Shown one piece after another: positions 54,283-64,000 of a stretch of 64,000 bases of DNA (positions are counted from its first letter, which is position 1; each line of letters begins with the position of its first letter). Under the pieces are notes generated by a model. It did no database searches, was not told where the DNA came from, and saw only the letters and a list, made by a program, of their open reading frames with translations. This DNA comes from Raffaelea ambrosiae (Eukaryota; Ascomycota; Sordariomycetes; Ophiostomatales; Ophiostomataceae), in assembly GCA_002778195.1 (NCBI GenBank), contig PCDI01000002.1, forward strand, positions 3,361,234 through 3,425,233, written 5' to 3'. The position numbers and the translations under genes were made by a program.

Positions 54283-55409
54283 CAACAATCCTGGGTATGG
54301 CTGGCAGTTACCAACGAGGGAGAAGCAAGAGAAGAAAAAAAGAGAAAAAAAGAGAGGAAACAATTCTTCCTCTCTGGGGTGTCACACTGATATCAGCGCT
54401 TTTTGGGGATAAGCCCAAATACATTTTTTCGTTTTCCAAGTGGAATGTCCGAATAGTCAAATCGGGGTTGGGAAGCCCATGTCCTGACTGGCATTGTCCT
54501 CGAATCTCGTCATATTCCATTCTGGACATCTTCAACTGTGCGTTATATATCTTGGGCCTTCTCCCATATTGCTTACATGTGTGGGCCACCTACATATTAT
54601 ACTGTGGCTGTGGGCTGTCCAGATCGATGCAAACAAACAAAATGGGAAGCTGTTTATGGTTGGCTGTACGACAAAGCAGTGTTAACGTTGAGGAAGGAAG
54701 GACCGGCACCGTTGGGAGGACATAAGAGGGCATCGCGCTTGCTATCGACCGTTTTGGTTTAGGGATGATCTTATATGGAAATGGCAAGAATACCCACGAA
54801 ATATGCACACAATGGATCTCTGCCCATGCTGTCCGGGCGATTGATTCTACACGTACTAGTTGACGTTTGCAGCTGCCTGGAAATTTTATTAAGGTGACGA
54901 AAGATGACGGAAGGTGACATAAGGTCAAGAAAATTTTGTAGCTTGATATGGGAGTGAATTACAGACCACTTATAGATAGAAGCCAGCGATCCGGACATAC
55001 CTGCCATGTGCTATGGCAGGAGAGTAGGAACCGCTCCACTTCGGCCGTATCTTCCCATGGTATGGAAGGAGGGTAGTTTGAAAACTGTGCGAAGGAAAGA
55101 AGAGGATATGTACGGGAAGAGCAAGAGCAACGGGTACGAACATCGGTCGTCTCGCACGTAACCCATGAACGGTCTAACAACCAACGTCCATACTATGTAT
55201 CCGTTAGCATAGTTTTTTCTTGGGGGGGGACAATTTAAAGTTCTCTATTTGCTCGTCGTTTTTGTTTTTGTATGTGTATGTTTTTGGGGTTTGGGGTTTT
55301 TTTCACATCTTTTTTTCTTTCTCTGTGCGTTACAGAGTTCTGAAGGCACTCCATTGCTATACAACAGTATCGTCAATTCCAATATCATACAGCTTTGAAT
55401 TAGCCAAAA
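54283..55409. other. AT-richer intergenic region
   Basis: Between annexin and the orphan gene. Two gaggtgac-like short repeats (ggtgacg...ggtgacat at 54894-54920) and T-runs near 55300 are the only features noted. No gene. Confidence 0.45.
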
Positions 55410-56633
55410 ATGGATGCCTTTGCAAGGCTGAATATCGACGGCCCTGCCATCTTCGAGGAGGAGGAGCAGCAGCAGCAGCAGACAATTACCGGATCCCCGG
55501 TCCAAAGCCAGACGCGCGAGGACTTTGTTGCCACCCGACATGTCCAGTCTACACCAGGGGCTATTGTTATCAACGACAACAACGCTGGCTACAATCATCC
55601 AGCTGCACCTGAGCCAGAGGCTGCTGTCTCCAGTCAAGCACCTGGGCCTGTGGATGACGATGGCAGCAACCAAAATCAGAGCCCCTTCACATTTGTTGGT
55701 CCCAAGCCCAAAGTGATTTGGAGAGGCAACTACGGGAGTCCACAGGAGTATACTTACGACGAATTTCACAAGTCTGGGGTACAGTGCGACTTGTTTGGCC
55801 ACATGGATGCCGACGGCAACATCTTACTCGATGACAGTACATACGAGAGCTCGCTAGAACACTATTTCGGACTCCCTAGATGTAACTACATTTGGGGACA
55901 CAGTTCAAGGCAAACTCCCGAGAACATTGTGCTAGCCCTTGAAGAGAACGCTGCCCTAAAGAGTCTGTTCGAAAGCACGGAACCCCATAGCGCCGAAGTT
56001 GCCGCCATCATTGCCGAGGGCGAACAAGCTCGGAGAAATCGCGAGGAGAAGGACGCCCGAAATGCAGCAGCCCGTGCCCGGATCAATGAAAGAATTGAAG
56101 AATTCAACAGATTTGATCCCATTCCTGCTGGCCCCTCTGGTTCCAATCCGAGTCCAAATCATCTCCCTATGAGAGCGAGTCCTCTCTTCTATGACGATAC
56201 CGACACCTCAATAAACACCGAAGACGAAAAGTACGATGTAGATGACGAAGGGAAGGCGAAACCCATTCCACTATCGTCGCATCGGAGCCCGGCCAGACCC
56301 AGATTTGCGGAAGAATCATGCAATCCTACGGTGCGTTATGTGAACCTCGCGGCTACAGCTAGGAGGGGTCAAGCAAATTCTACCCACACAAGCGTAAATG
56401 TACGACGAATGACGCTAGAGGAGAGAAAGGCTGAGTTGAGGGCTAAGAGGGCTGAGCGGAAGGCTGAGAAGGCGGCTAGGAAGGCCGAGAAGGTGGCTAA
56501 GAAGGCTGCTCAAAAGGCTGAGACGGCAGCTCAGAAGGCTGCTCGTCTGGCCTCCAAGGGGCCAGCCAGGAAAGTGGGGAGGCCGCCTAAAAAGGACGGG
56601 AAGAAGCAGGACAAGAAGGACGACAAGCAGTAG
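55410..56633 (+). CDS. Orphan Lys/Ala-rich protein with AT-hook-like motif
   Basis: A single 407-residue frame. The N-terminus is acidic with a Glu/Gln run (IFEEEEQQQQQ). Residues about 95-180 are the most protein-like part (PKVIWRGNYGSPQEYTYDEF, CDLFGHMDADGNILLDDSTYESSLEHYFGLPRCNYIWGH). A charged helical zone follows, and residues about 330-395 form a repetitive ER-KAELRAKRAERKAEKAARKAEK helix ending in GRPPKKDGKK, an AT-hook-like basic motif. No known domain is recognised. Codon use is less GC-biased than in neighbouring genes, and the surrounding DNA is AT-richer, so it may be lineage-specific, fast-evolving or acquired. DNA or nucleolar association is a guess from the tail. The start at 55410 is the first ATG of the frame; no introns are needed. 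Confidence 0.7.
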   Translation: MDAFARLNIDGPAIFEEEEQQQQQTITGSPVQSQTREDFVATRHVQSTPGAIVINDNNAGYNHPAAPEPEAAVSSQAPGPVDDDGSNQNQSPFTFVGPKPKVIWRGNYGSPQEYTYDEFHKSGVQCDLFGHMDADGNILLDDSTYESSLEHYFGLPRCNYIWGHSSRQTPENIVLALEENAALKSLFESTEPHSAEVAAIIAEGEQARRNREEKDARNAAARARINERIEEFNRFDPIPAGPSGSNPSPNHLPMRASPLFYDDTDTSINTEDEKYDVDDEGKAKPIPLSSHRSPARPRFAEESCNPTVRYVNLAATARRGQANSTHTSVNVRRMTLEERKAELRAKRAERKAEKAARKAEKVAKKAAQKAETAAQKAARLASKGPARKVGRPPKKDGKKQDKKDDKQ

Positions 56634-57908
56634 TGGAGCGGCTTGCCGCCTCTGCCTGTGCCGGGTCCATAGAACGAGCTTATGAAAAACTCCAAGACGT
56701 GTGCAAATACGAGCACAAGAACAAATTGCTTGATCACCAGCAAGAACCATTAACCCAACAAGCATGACCTATGAGCCTCACACTGGAAACATTATTTATG
56801 TGTGAGAGCTTTTAATAAAATCAACTTAAGTACTTTAGCAAGTTTGAACAATCAAATTATTAATGCATCAAAGTATACATAATAAAACACTAGACATTGA
56901 TTTAAACCTGAAAGCTAAGAAAGCAGCAAAAGAGAGAGAAAGGCAATAAAAGCACATGTCCGATGAGCGTATAGAGGCTGGAAGTGCTGAAGTGAAGATG
57001 TAGTGGAAGTCACGTGAAAACGCATTCAAGCGACTTTGCTGTACTCGGACCGACAGCCTCGAAGGTCCTCCTGCCTCGGATCAGGATACTGGCTGGGCAA
57101 AGTACATACAATACAGCACAGCTGCAACACATTGTTGACAAGGGCAAGAAAGCAAAATAAATATTGCAGGAGAGAAAAAATTGCATGTTCATGACGGCAT
57201 CAGCGCTTTGAATTTCATTTCATTGGCATCAGACAGTGAAGCCATGTCCAGTCTATATACGTTGATCAAAGAGACCACGTGTAGAGAAAGTGGAGGACCA
57301 ATTAGCAAAACCGTGAATCTCGTAGGGTCTTGCCCGTCGATCCAGCCAGCCACCACTCCCGATATGCCTCTTGTATTGCGCCGATCCCACGCAGTTCGTA
57401 TCCAACAAATAGTAATAATCCATACTAAGGGTATCCCGCCAGTTCTACTGCCGTCCCGGCTCTAACGTTTAGACCAAAAAGAAAATCAAAAGCAACGTAC
57501 ACCAACATGGGAGAAGACGACTTCCCCTGGATATCAAACCAAAATAGTACACGCCAAAGAACCTTCAAGAATCTGTCTTCGTTGCGCGTTCGCCGTGTCA
57601 AGAATCATCATCCGCCACTGTAAATCGTCGTTGTGTTGTCCTTCGGGCCACTCTGGTTTCAAGAAAAAAGAAAACAGAGGACAACACCAGAAAATTGCTC
57701 CATCGCCACCCCGATAAAAAACAATTAAGAAACAATAAGCGATTAGTACATGAGAAGAGAAACAAAGACGAGAGGCGAGAGCGGTAACGAAGAAAAAGAA
57801 AGGGAAAAAAATCCAATCGCAAAAAAAAAACAAAAGTGGCTCAAGGTTGTAGAGCTTTCAAATCACGCAAAAAGGGGGTAATAGCGCGCAGCATATGGCG
57901 AGACAAAA
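56634..57908. other. AT-rich convergent intergenic region
   Basis: 3' flank of the orphan gene (+) and of areA (-). Rich in aataaa/tttatt motifs (for example aataaaa at 56814 and 56880), suitable for polyadenylation on the plus strand. No gene. Confidence 0.5.
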
Positions 57909-60900
57909 TCACAAGCTCATGGTGAGCCATTCCCATTCCTGGGGTCCGCCTGCCGAGCCACCAGGAGTCATCATGGAGCCTGTAGCAGCCGGTCCCATAC
58001 CGATCATCCCGGGACCAACCATAGGTCTTTGGGTAACACCAAAGGCATTAGCCAGACCAAGGTTGCTGGTATGCTTGTCCAAGAACCCGAGACCGGTGTT
58101 GGCACCCATGGCCAGGGCAGCTTCGTTGGAACCGGTCGAGTTCTCGGGGCTGTCAATATCCATGATGCTGCTGCCACCCAGCCCGACATCGGTAGCTGAG
58201 ACAGGTGTAGTAACTGTGTTGGCAGCAGCACCCTTGCTATGGCGACGCTGGCGCTTCGAAGTCGAGGTCGATGTGATGGACCGGGGCATCGATGCTGCGC
58301 CGGGACCTGGTGCATTCTTCGGCGGTGCAGCAGCAATAGGGACGACACCCTTACCGCCGATGCTGCCGCTGGCAGAGCCAGTGTAGCTTGCGGGCGTGCT
58401 GCCAGCTGTGTTGCCTCCGCTAGCCGGGCTCTCACCCTCGTTCACGCTACCAGATCGGTTCTGCTGCGCAGGCGGCGTGGTGACGTTGGCAGAGCCGGGA
58501 GTGCTCGTCGGCTGATTGGCAGTCGAAGCAGCAGCCGAGATAGACAGTGTCGAGTTCTTGCGCGTATTCGAGCCTGAAGCATTGCCCTTCTTGCCCGACC
58601 GGGTGCTCGTGCCACCGCCGACAGGAAGGCTGGATCCCGAGCCACGGTTCCGCTTCTTGATGACATCAGTCTTCAAGCTGAGTGGACGAACGACACCGTG
58701 AAGCTTCAGGAACAGACCGCAGGCATTGCACAGCGGCTGGCCTTCAGGGTTGCGGCGCCACAGGGGGGTCGTCTGCGTGAAGCAGTTGGTGCAAGTAGTT
58801 GGGGCAGACGACTCGCCCTGGCCGTTCTGGCCTTGGCCCTGCAGATTGGTTGAAGAACCATTGCGCGAGTTGGGGACAGGTGGGGAGGACGGGCGGCTGT
58901 GGGCGACAGAGCTGAAGCCGGATGCTTGGCCACTGGCATTGTTGGCGTCGGTGGGTGGCGAATTCGGGTTGGACTGGCCAAGACGGTCAAAGGCCGGGTT
59001 GGCAACCACACTACCAGCACGGTTGACGTTGGGCGTGGAAGCAGTCCGCGGCATCTTCTGCTGACGACGGTCACTGCTGCCGCTGATGCTGCCGTTACGG
59101 AAGGACTGCGACTGGGAGCGAGTGAGGCTGTTGCTGTTGCTATTGGCAGAGCCATTGCCACCATCCCACTCGACGCTGTTGATCTCGCCGTAGTCCGTCG
59201 TCGTCGTTGGCCCAATCGTAACCTGCTTGCGGGTAGGTACGCCGCCAGGATAGCGAGCAGCCTGGGTGCTGAACTGGCCAGGGAGCGACGCATCCCAGCC
59301 CATGCCGCCGTTATTTCCATCCAGTCCGGATGGATCCTCTATCCCGGGAGAGAACTCGCCCGAGAGGCCCATGGTGCGGTCGGCAAAGGCGCCAACGTCT
59401 TCCTCATCGGCATCCGAGTCAGCGCCAAATGAGAAGACATTGTCGCCCAGCAGGTTGGTGGTGCCACCCATGCCAGGTGACCGGGCGGACACCTGGTGAT
59501 CGTGCTGCTGCTGGTGGAACACCTGCGTAGGATCGATATGACTGAACGAAGTGGAATACGCAGAGACGTTGTCTGGGCCAGCTGTGGACACCGCGCCATT
59601 CTGGAACATGGAGTTGCCGTGGCTAGAGCCGTAGAGGAGGGAATTGTGGCCACCGGGGGTAGTGACACCACCAGCCATGGTGGTAGCCATGCCCTGAGTA
59701 GTCTGGGGGCCAGCGCGATATTGATGGCCGCGTTGCTGGTTGTGGCCCATGGAGCTGAAGTACAGATTGTCGCCACCTGCGCTGACGCTGCCGTCATTCA
59801 AGGGATGCGGCGTGGAGGCAGTCGAGTGGTAAGCAGAGCCCGGGGGAGAATAGTAGTCAGCGGTGGTGGGGATGGAAGAGGAGGGCATAGAGGGACCGCT
59901 GTTGCTGTACAGGTTGGGGAAAAGACCGTGGTTGACCATAGGAGAGGTGGAGGGAGAGATGCAAAACTGCTGCTGGAAGGGGCCCGCGGAAGTAAGAATG
60001 GTGTCGTTGTCCATGAAAGTGTCCAGAGGGAACGGAATGCCATTGTGGGTGTTAGGGTCGTGGTGGCCGAGACCAGCCGTCATTGACGGGTCCAGCGAGT
60101 AGTCATGCAGCTCGGGGTCGATGTCTAGATCGTGGGTGGCGCCCATGGCAGGCACCTGGGGCGAGAAGTTGGCCGGGCGTTTCCGAGTCTGAGCAGTTAG
60201 CTTTGGGCGGGAAACGGAAGCAGACGTGGGGTGGGATACATTGTGGGAGACAGAGTGGGAGACGGTGTGAGAAGAGACAGGGTGAGAGGTGGGAAAGGAC
60301 GGGGAGAAACCAACCCGTCGGTCATCGATGCTGGTCTTGCGGTGGTGGCGGGTAACGTAGGCGAATTCATCCTGGCCGGGTTGGTGCGCCGGGACAGGGA
60401 CACTCTGAGGAACAAAGTGCTTGGCGGATTCGCGACGGGTCTTGATGGGAATGGCAGAGGCGACTGCATGGGCAGACAGGTCCCCGCCAGCGGCCTGGCC
60501 GCCGCCTTCGGGAGACAGGGCGGTACCGGCCTCGGGTGTGGCTACGTTCCGGGAATCAATAAAGTCGTCCAGGGTCATGGGATCCGAAGTAGACATGGTC
60601 TGGCCGAGGTTCTGGCCGTTCTGGGACAGGAGACCCTGCTCGGACGATTTCCGCAGCTGGGCAATGCCGCTGGGAGCATTCAGACCAGTAGGCTTCGGAG
60701 GCGAAGAGGGCCTGTAGGCGGTGTTAGTGCGCGGACGAACTAGAGGAGCAAAGGCTTTTCTTGTCAGAGATAGAGTGCCATACTTGTCAGAAAGCTCTTT
60801 CCGGAGCTTGACGTGCATCATGCGCCACGTCAAGTTCTCCATGCGCTCCTGGTTGGGAAGCTGCTGCTTCGTCTTGCGGAAGAAGCGCCAGATCTCCGTG

Positions 60901-61439
60901 CCGAGAGGATCTTGCTGTTCCATTTCCTCAGGACTGCGGGGAGAGCCTTCAGCATCGAAACCAATGCCTCGGCGCAGGTCGGCGAAGACGTCGTCCCTTG
61001 AGAGCCTTTTGTTGGCAGTGCGGTAGAGGTTGTCAACATCAAGGCCGAGGCGGCCAGACGGCGTGCCTTGGGAGTCGGCCAGAGAGTTGACGGCGGTGGA
61101 AGAGAACTCGCTGCTGACGCGCTCGTCGGCGACAGCAGTGGCATCATCTGCACCAAAGCTGCCGCGGGCAACAATGGTGTCGTTCTGGTCCTGCTTTTCC
61201 TCCTGCTGCTGCTGCTGTTGCTGCTGCTGCTGTTGCTGCTGCTGCTGATATGGGTCGTCGGGGAAGTTGGGGACTGTAAAATCCTCGTCCATCTGGCCGT
61301 CCTCGACATTGTCATCGACAGCCGAGGCCTTGTCCATTGGCCTCCGGGGAAAGCGGAAGTCGTGTTCTGTGGTGGTTGTGTTCATGCTGAGAAGAGGGCT
61401 CGCCGTCGCCAGCGGCGACGCCGTGCTGGCAGTCATCAT
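57909..61439 (-). CDS. areA: Global nitrogen regulator, GATA factor AreA/NIT2
   Basis: A single 1176-residue frame. An N-terminal block HDFRFPRRP and the conserved segment PNQERMENLTWRMM (about 190-215) match the AreA family. The single GATA zinc finger is C883-X2-C886-X17-C904-X2-C907 (CTNCFTQTTPLWRRNPEG, then LCNACGLFLKLHGVVRPL) followed by the basic tail KTDVIKKRNR. The C-terminus EWEWLTMSL is the exact AreA tail, which in Aspergillus and Neurospora binds the repressor NmrA. A poly-Gln tract (CAG/CAA repeat, 61202-61248) lies near residue 65-80. AreA activates use of secondary nitrogen sources when ammonium and glutamine are low, at HGATAR sites. Most fungal orthologues are 700-1100 residues; this one is long because of Ser/Asn/Gly-rich linkers. 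No intron is required, and an apparent 44-nt intron near 60740 would break the frame. Confidence 0.96.
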   Translation of the reverse strand: MMTASTASPLATASPLLSMNTTTTEHDFRFPRRPMDKASAVDDNVEDGQMDEDFTVPNFPDDPYQQQQQQQQQQQQQQQEEKQDQNDTIVARGSFGADDATAVADERVSSEFSSTAVNSLADSQGTPSGRLGLDVDNLYRTANKRLSRDDVFADLRRGIGFDAEGSPRSPEEMEQQDPLGTEIWRFFRKTKQQLPNQERMENLTWRMMHVKLRKELSDKYGTLSLTRKAFAPLVRPRTNTAYRPSSPPKPTGLNAPSGIAQLRKSSEQGLLSQNGQNLGQTMSTSDPMTLDDFIDSRNVATPEAGTALSPEGGGQAAGGDLSAHAVASAIPIKTRRESAKHFVPQSVPVPAHQPGQDEFAYVTRHHRKTSIDDRRVGFSPSFPTSHPVSSHTVSHSVSHNVSHPTSASVSRPKLTAQTRKRPANFSPQVPAMGATHDLDIDPELHDYSLDPSMTAGLGHHDPNTHNGIPFPLDTFMDNDTILTSAGPFQQQFCISPSTSPMVNHGLFPNLYSNSGPSMPSSSIPTTADYYSPPGSAYHSTASTPHPLNDGSVSAGGDNLYFSSMGHNQQRGHQYRAGPQTTQGMATTMAGGVTTPGGHNSLLYGSSHGNSMFQNGAVSTAGPDNVSAYSTSFSHIDPTQVFHQQQHDHQVSARSPGMGGTTNLLGDNVFSFGADSDADEEDVGAFADRTMGLSGEFSPGIEDPSGLDGNNGGMGWDASLPGQFSTQAARYPGGVPTRKQVTIGPTTTTDYGEINSVEWDGGNGSANSNSNSLTRSQSQSFRNGSISGSSDRRQQKMPRTASTPNVNRAGSVVANPAFDRLGQSNPNSPPTDANNASGQASGFSSVAHSRPSSPPVPNSRNGSSTNLQGQGQNGQGESSAPTTCTNCFTQTTPLWRRNPEGQPLCNACGLFLKLHGVVRPLSLKTDVIKKRNRGSGSSLPVGGGTSTRSGKKGNASGSNTRKNSTLSISAAASTANQPTSTPGSANVTTPPAQQNRSGSVNEGESPASGGNTAGSTPASYTGSASGSIGGKGVVPIAAAPPKNAPGPGAASMPRSITSTSTSKRQRRHSKGAAANTVTTPVSATDVGLGGSSIMDIDSPENSTGSNEAALAMGANTGLGFLDKHTSNLGLANAFGVTQRPMVGPGMIGMGPAATGSMMTPGGSAGGPQEWEWLTMSL
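61202..61248 (-). repeat. CAG/CAA repeat (poly-Gln) in areA
   Basis: On the coding strand CAG with CAA interruptions, encoding 15 or so Gln. Likely polymorphic between isolates. Confidence 0.9.
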
Positions 61440-64000
61440 GGCTTGCCAAGCGGGAGTGTAGAGGGGTGTGGGTGGATGAGCTATGCGTCAATTTGCGCGA
61501 TTCCGAGGGCGCTTTAAATGGCGCTGGCTCGATGTGGCACGCGTGTGTGCGACCACAAAATGTGTGTCAAGCGAGACAACAGAGGCACCGACAGCCCGGG
61601 ATGGGGTCTGTAAAGGGGGGCGAGCCGTTGCGAAGAACCACAAGACGAGGGTTCAGAGACGAGCAAATCTGATTGACGTGCTTCGGGACGAGAGCACGAG
61701 AGCCGGGAGTCTAATTCGGCAACGCACCGAAGCGCCGGGGATGGGGTTCCAAAAAAGAAAGGAACCGCCCAAGCGTAAGGTCGAAGGATGGATTGCGCGC
61801 TTGAGACCGGAAAGAGAAAGTGTGAGGTAAAAGGTGTGCAGGTTTGACAGGCCGTTGGAGACAAACGCGCGGGGGATGGGCTCAAAATTACGAGAGAAAA
61901 ACCTCTTCTGGCCGCTGAAGTCCCCACGTTTTTTGGGCAGTCAGTTCGCTTGGCGGGTTTCCGGGGGCCGGGGCGTTTCTATTATGAAATTGGGGCGTTG
62001 CGTGCGCGCACGCGATCAAGAAGCTGGAGAAGATGGAAGAGAAGCGCTCCGTATATAAAAGAGGTTGCTTGCTGGTCCTTGGTAAGAAGTTTATTTGCGT
62101 GGCGAGGAGGACGAGAGTCTTTGTGTCGGTTTTTGTCGTCTTTTCTTGTTGCCCCCCTGTGGATCAATCACTGCTCAGCTGTGCAGGTTGGATTTTCGCG
62201 CAACCCTGATTGGGAGGCCGCTGACGGATGAGATGAGGAGAGATGAAGAAGAGGATTGGCGAGACAGGATACAGTAACAAGAGAGAGCAAGGACTCGTCG
62301 AGCAGAATGCGGAGAGGTGAGTGAAAGAGAGAAGAGGAGTCACAGCGCTTGAGGAAGCTGGGACGAGAAGCCGAGGCGCGTGCGGGAGTGGGAGGGGAGA
62401 AGAAGACTCGACGAGGGGGGGGGAGTTGCGTCGATGAGAAAGAGAGATGAGGAAGGGAAGAAGAGAAAAGAAGGAGGAAAAGAAAATGGAGAGTTGCAGA
62501 GTTGCCGCAAAGAGCAAATGGGAAGGGAAGAATGGGAAGGAGGAAAAGAGGACGAGGTGGATGGGGAGGAGGGGAGCTACAAAGGATCGCAAAAATGCAA
62601 GAGCAACCTATGGAGTTCGTTCCTTCCGCAATTGGGTCCTGCCCTCCGAAAGGCGGCTTGTCAGACGGAATGCGAGAGGTGGGAGTGGTGCGCGAGAGTT
62701 CGTCGTCACGTCTGGGAAAGAACGTGGGCGGCGAAACTACGAATACAGCGACGACAACGAGGAAGGAGCGAGGTGGGCACTGGTGAGTCTTTGAGGGGGC
62801 AGTGGGCTTCTTCCTGGAGTGTTGGAGAACAAGGGAACAAGGGAGAGGAAGGCGAGGAAGGCGAGGAAGGCGCAGAGTGCGAAGAGGCGCGCGCCAGGCG
62901 GAGACAGTGCGGGTAGGTGGGTATGGCTTGGGTGTTAGTGGGAAGAGGGAACTGACGAGGAGACCTTGGTTGAGGAAAAAATCGATTGACAAGTCTGGCC
63001 GATGGGTGGGCAGACGGGACCAAGGCAGGTAGAAAAAAGCGGGTGCGGCAGCGCTGCAGTAGGTGCATAGGCGCAAAGCATACGCTGCGCTGCTCGTACA
63101 TACGTCCGGAGAAACGAAAGGGTATTTCGACAATGTGTTTTGCTTTGTATCCTGCTCTGTACCCTGCAATGTGAGTGCCCTACAATGTATCGTACAATGT
63201 ATCTTACAATGTAGTCAAGCATCTTCTTGGCTGCTACCAAAGCCCACGGCCGTCCAGAAATCACGGAACCGACACGCTTTCACGGCCCCAGTTAAGCAGG
63301 CAGAGGACCCAGTCAGAGTCCGGCAGATCCAGTCAGAGCAAGGCGAAAGACAAGAAAGACAAAAAAGCGCAGAAATGACCGGGGACCATGCAGGCAGAAA
63401 GGCGCTTTCGGGGGACCCATTTCTGGAGAGACGACCCAGGACGACACAGAGACAGCATAAGACAGGCGGCGGCGGGCAGCCAGCCCGCTGTAGCAGCTAA
63501 GTGTCCTAGCGCAGGCGCGGCGCTAGGCGGATGGGGTCGTCTGCCTCGTTTGTGAGTAGTGGGAGACTGGAGGGATGCTATGCTGAGTCTGTTCTGGTGT
63601 CGCCCTGGTGGACTGGGTGGACACTGAACTTGTGGACTTGTGGATTTGTGGACTGGTGGACTGGTGGGTTGGTGGATTGGTGGGTTGGTGGATTGGTGGT
63701 AACTACTAACTAACTACATAGTACTATGTACGAGATGTATTATTCGGAGCTTGGTGGTCGTTTTGTCTGTGCCTGTTTGCCTTCCCTGCTGCACAGTAGC
63801 AGTGCAGTAGCAGCGCCACGGAGTACGGGATTACATGCACTAATAACGAACCAAGCGCAAAGCACACCCCACTACGACGCTAGCGTGTGAGAGCCAGGAT
63901 TTAGGGCAAATATAAATGGGCGGGTGGCTCTGGCTCAGAGCCAGCGACACACTCGCCTGGCCGTGGGAGAAGTCGAAGAGGGTCCCGCTGGGATGCTGGG
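61440..64000. promoter_or_regulatory. Upstream region of areA
   Basis: On the minus strand a long pyrimidine-rich zone (about 62280-62620 and on to 62900) probably forms promoter and a long 5' leader, as in other areA genes. Long minus-strand open frames here are Ser/Pro/Leu-rich and not protein-like. TATATAAA at 62051-62058 is on the plus strand, the wrong orientation for areA. A minisatellite (63631-63700) and a 16-nt palindrome (63715-63730) lie distally. A TATAAAT at 63910 (plus strand) may belong to a gene beyond the window. Confidence 0.5.
63631..63700. repeat. Minisatellite of ggtgga/ggtggg-tt units
   Basis: Degenerate tandem units of tggtggattggtgggt type over about 70 nt. The strand is G/T-rich without C. 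Confidence 0.85.

Noticed and set aside
60738..60790. Apparent 44-nt intron in areA (gtatgg...ctctag)
   Set aside because: Removing it shifts the frame to an immediate stop, whereas reading through keeps the frame open.
62168..63169. Minus-strand 333-codon frame upstream of areA
   Set aside because: Ser/Pro/Leu-rich translation of a CT-rich leader; no domain, and it lies where the areA 5' leader is expected.

Overview
The window reads as nuclear DNA of a filamentous ascomycete, most likely a Sordariomycete. The reasons are short introns with GTRNGT donors and CTAAC-type branch points, GC-rich third codon positions, pyrimidine-rich leaders, a C-X2-C-X17-C AreA/NIT2-type GATA factor ending in the canonical EWEWLTMSL tail, and a SART3-like Prp24. 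Placement near Ophiostomatales is only an impression. Gene density is low (16 intact genes and 1 pseudogene in 64 kb), with long gene-free stretches of microsatellites, homopolymers and CT tracts. I see no rRNA, tRNA, CRISPR array or recognisable transposon.

Layout. 1-10 kb: a U4/U6 snRNP recycling factor of Prp24/SART3 type (+), then two minus-strand genes, a short-chain dehydrogenase and a secreted GH125 alpha-mannosidase. 10-14 kb is essentially empty. 14-21 kb: an L-rhamnonate dehydratase (LRA3 type, four exons, minus) head-to-head with a large Zn2Cys6 transcription factor (+) that has an unusually long first intron and a 25-nt exon carrying part of its zinc cluster. 22-31 kb: an O-fucosyltransferase-like Golgi protein (-), a second SDR (-), translation initiation factor eIF1/Sui1 (+) and a multi-pass acyltransferase-3 protein (-). 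33-41 kb: a second O-fucosyltransferase-like protein (+), a secreted SGNH hydrolase with a beta-sandwich-like tail (+), a broken flavin-reductase-like pseudogene (+) and a Ser-rich single-pass membrane protein (+). 41-47 kb has no gene but holds a 176-nt tandem duplication. 47-57 kb: a type I membrane protein of unknown function, a fungal annexin with a long disordered N-terminus, and an orphan Lys/Ala-rich protein in a less GC-rich setting (all +). 57.9-61.4 kb: the global nitrogen regulator AreA (-), followed by 2.5 kb of leader/promoter to the window end.

Most genes are independent housekeeping, secretory or regulatory loci and do not form an operon-like cluster. The one suggestive pairing is the divergent L-rhamnonate dehydratase and Zn2Cys6 factor. 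The least explained features are the alternative splicing potential of the Zn2Cys6 gene, the flavin-reductase relic, and the orphan AT-hook-like protein. I found no convincing new multi-gene system. Exon borders were read by eye from splice consensus and reading phase; all spliced models close in frame.
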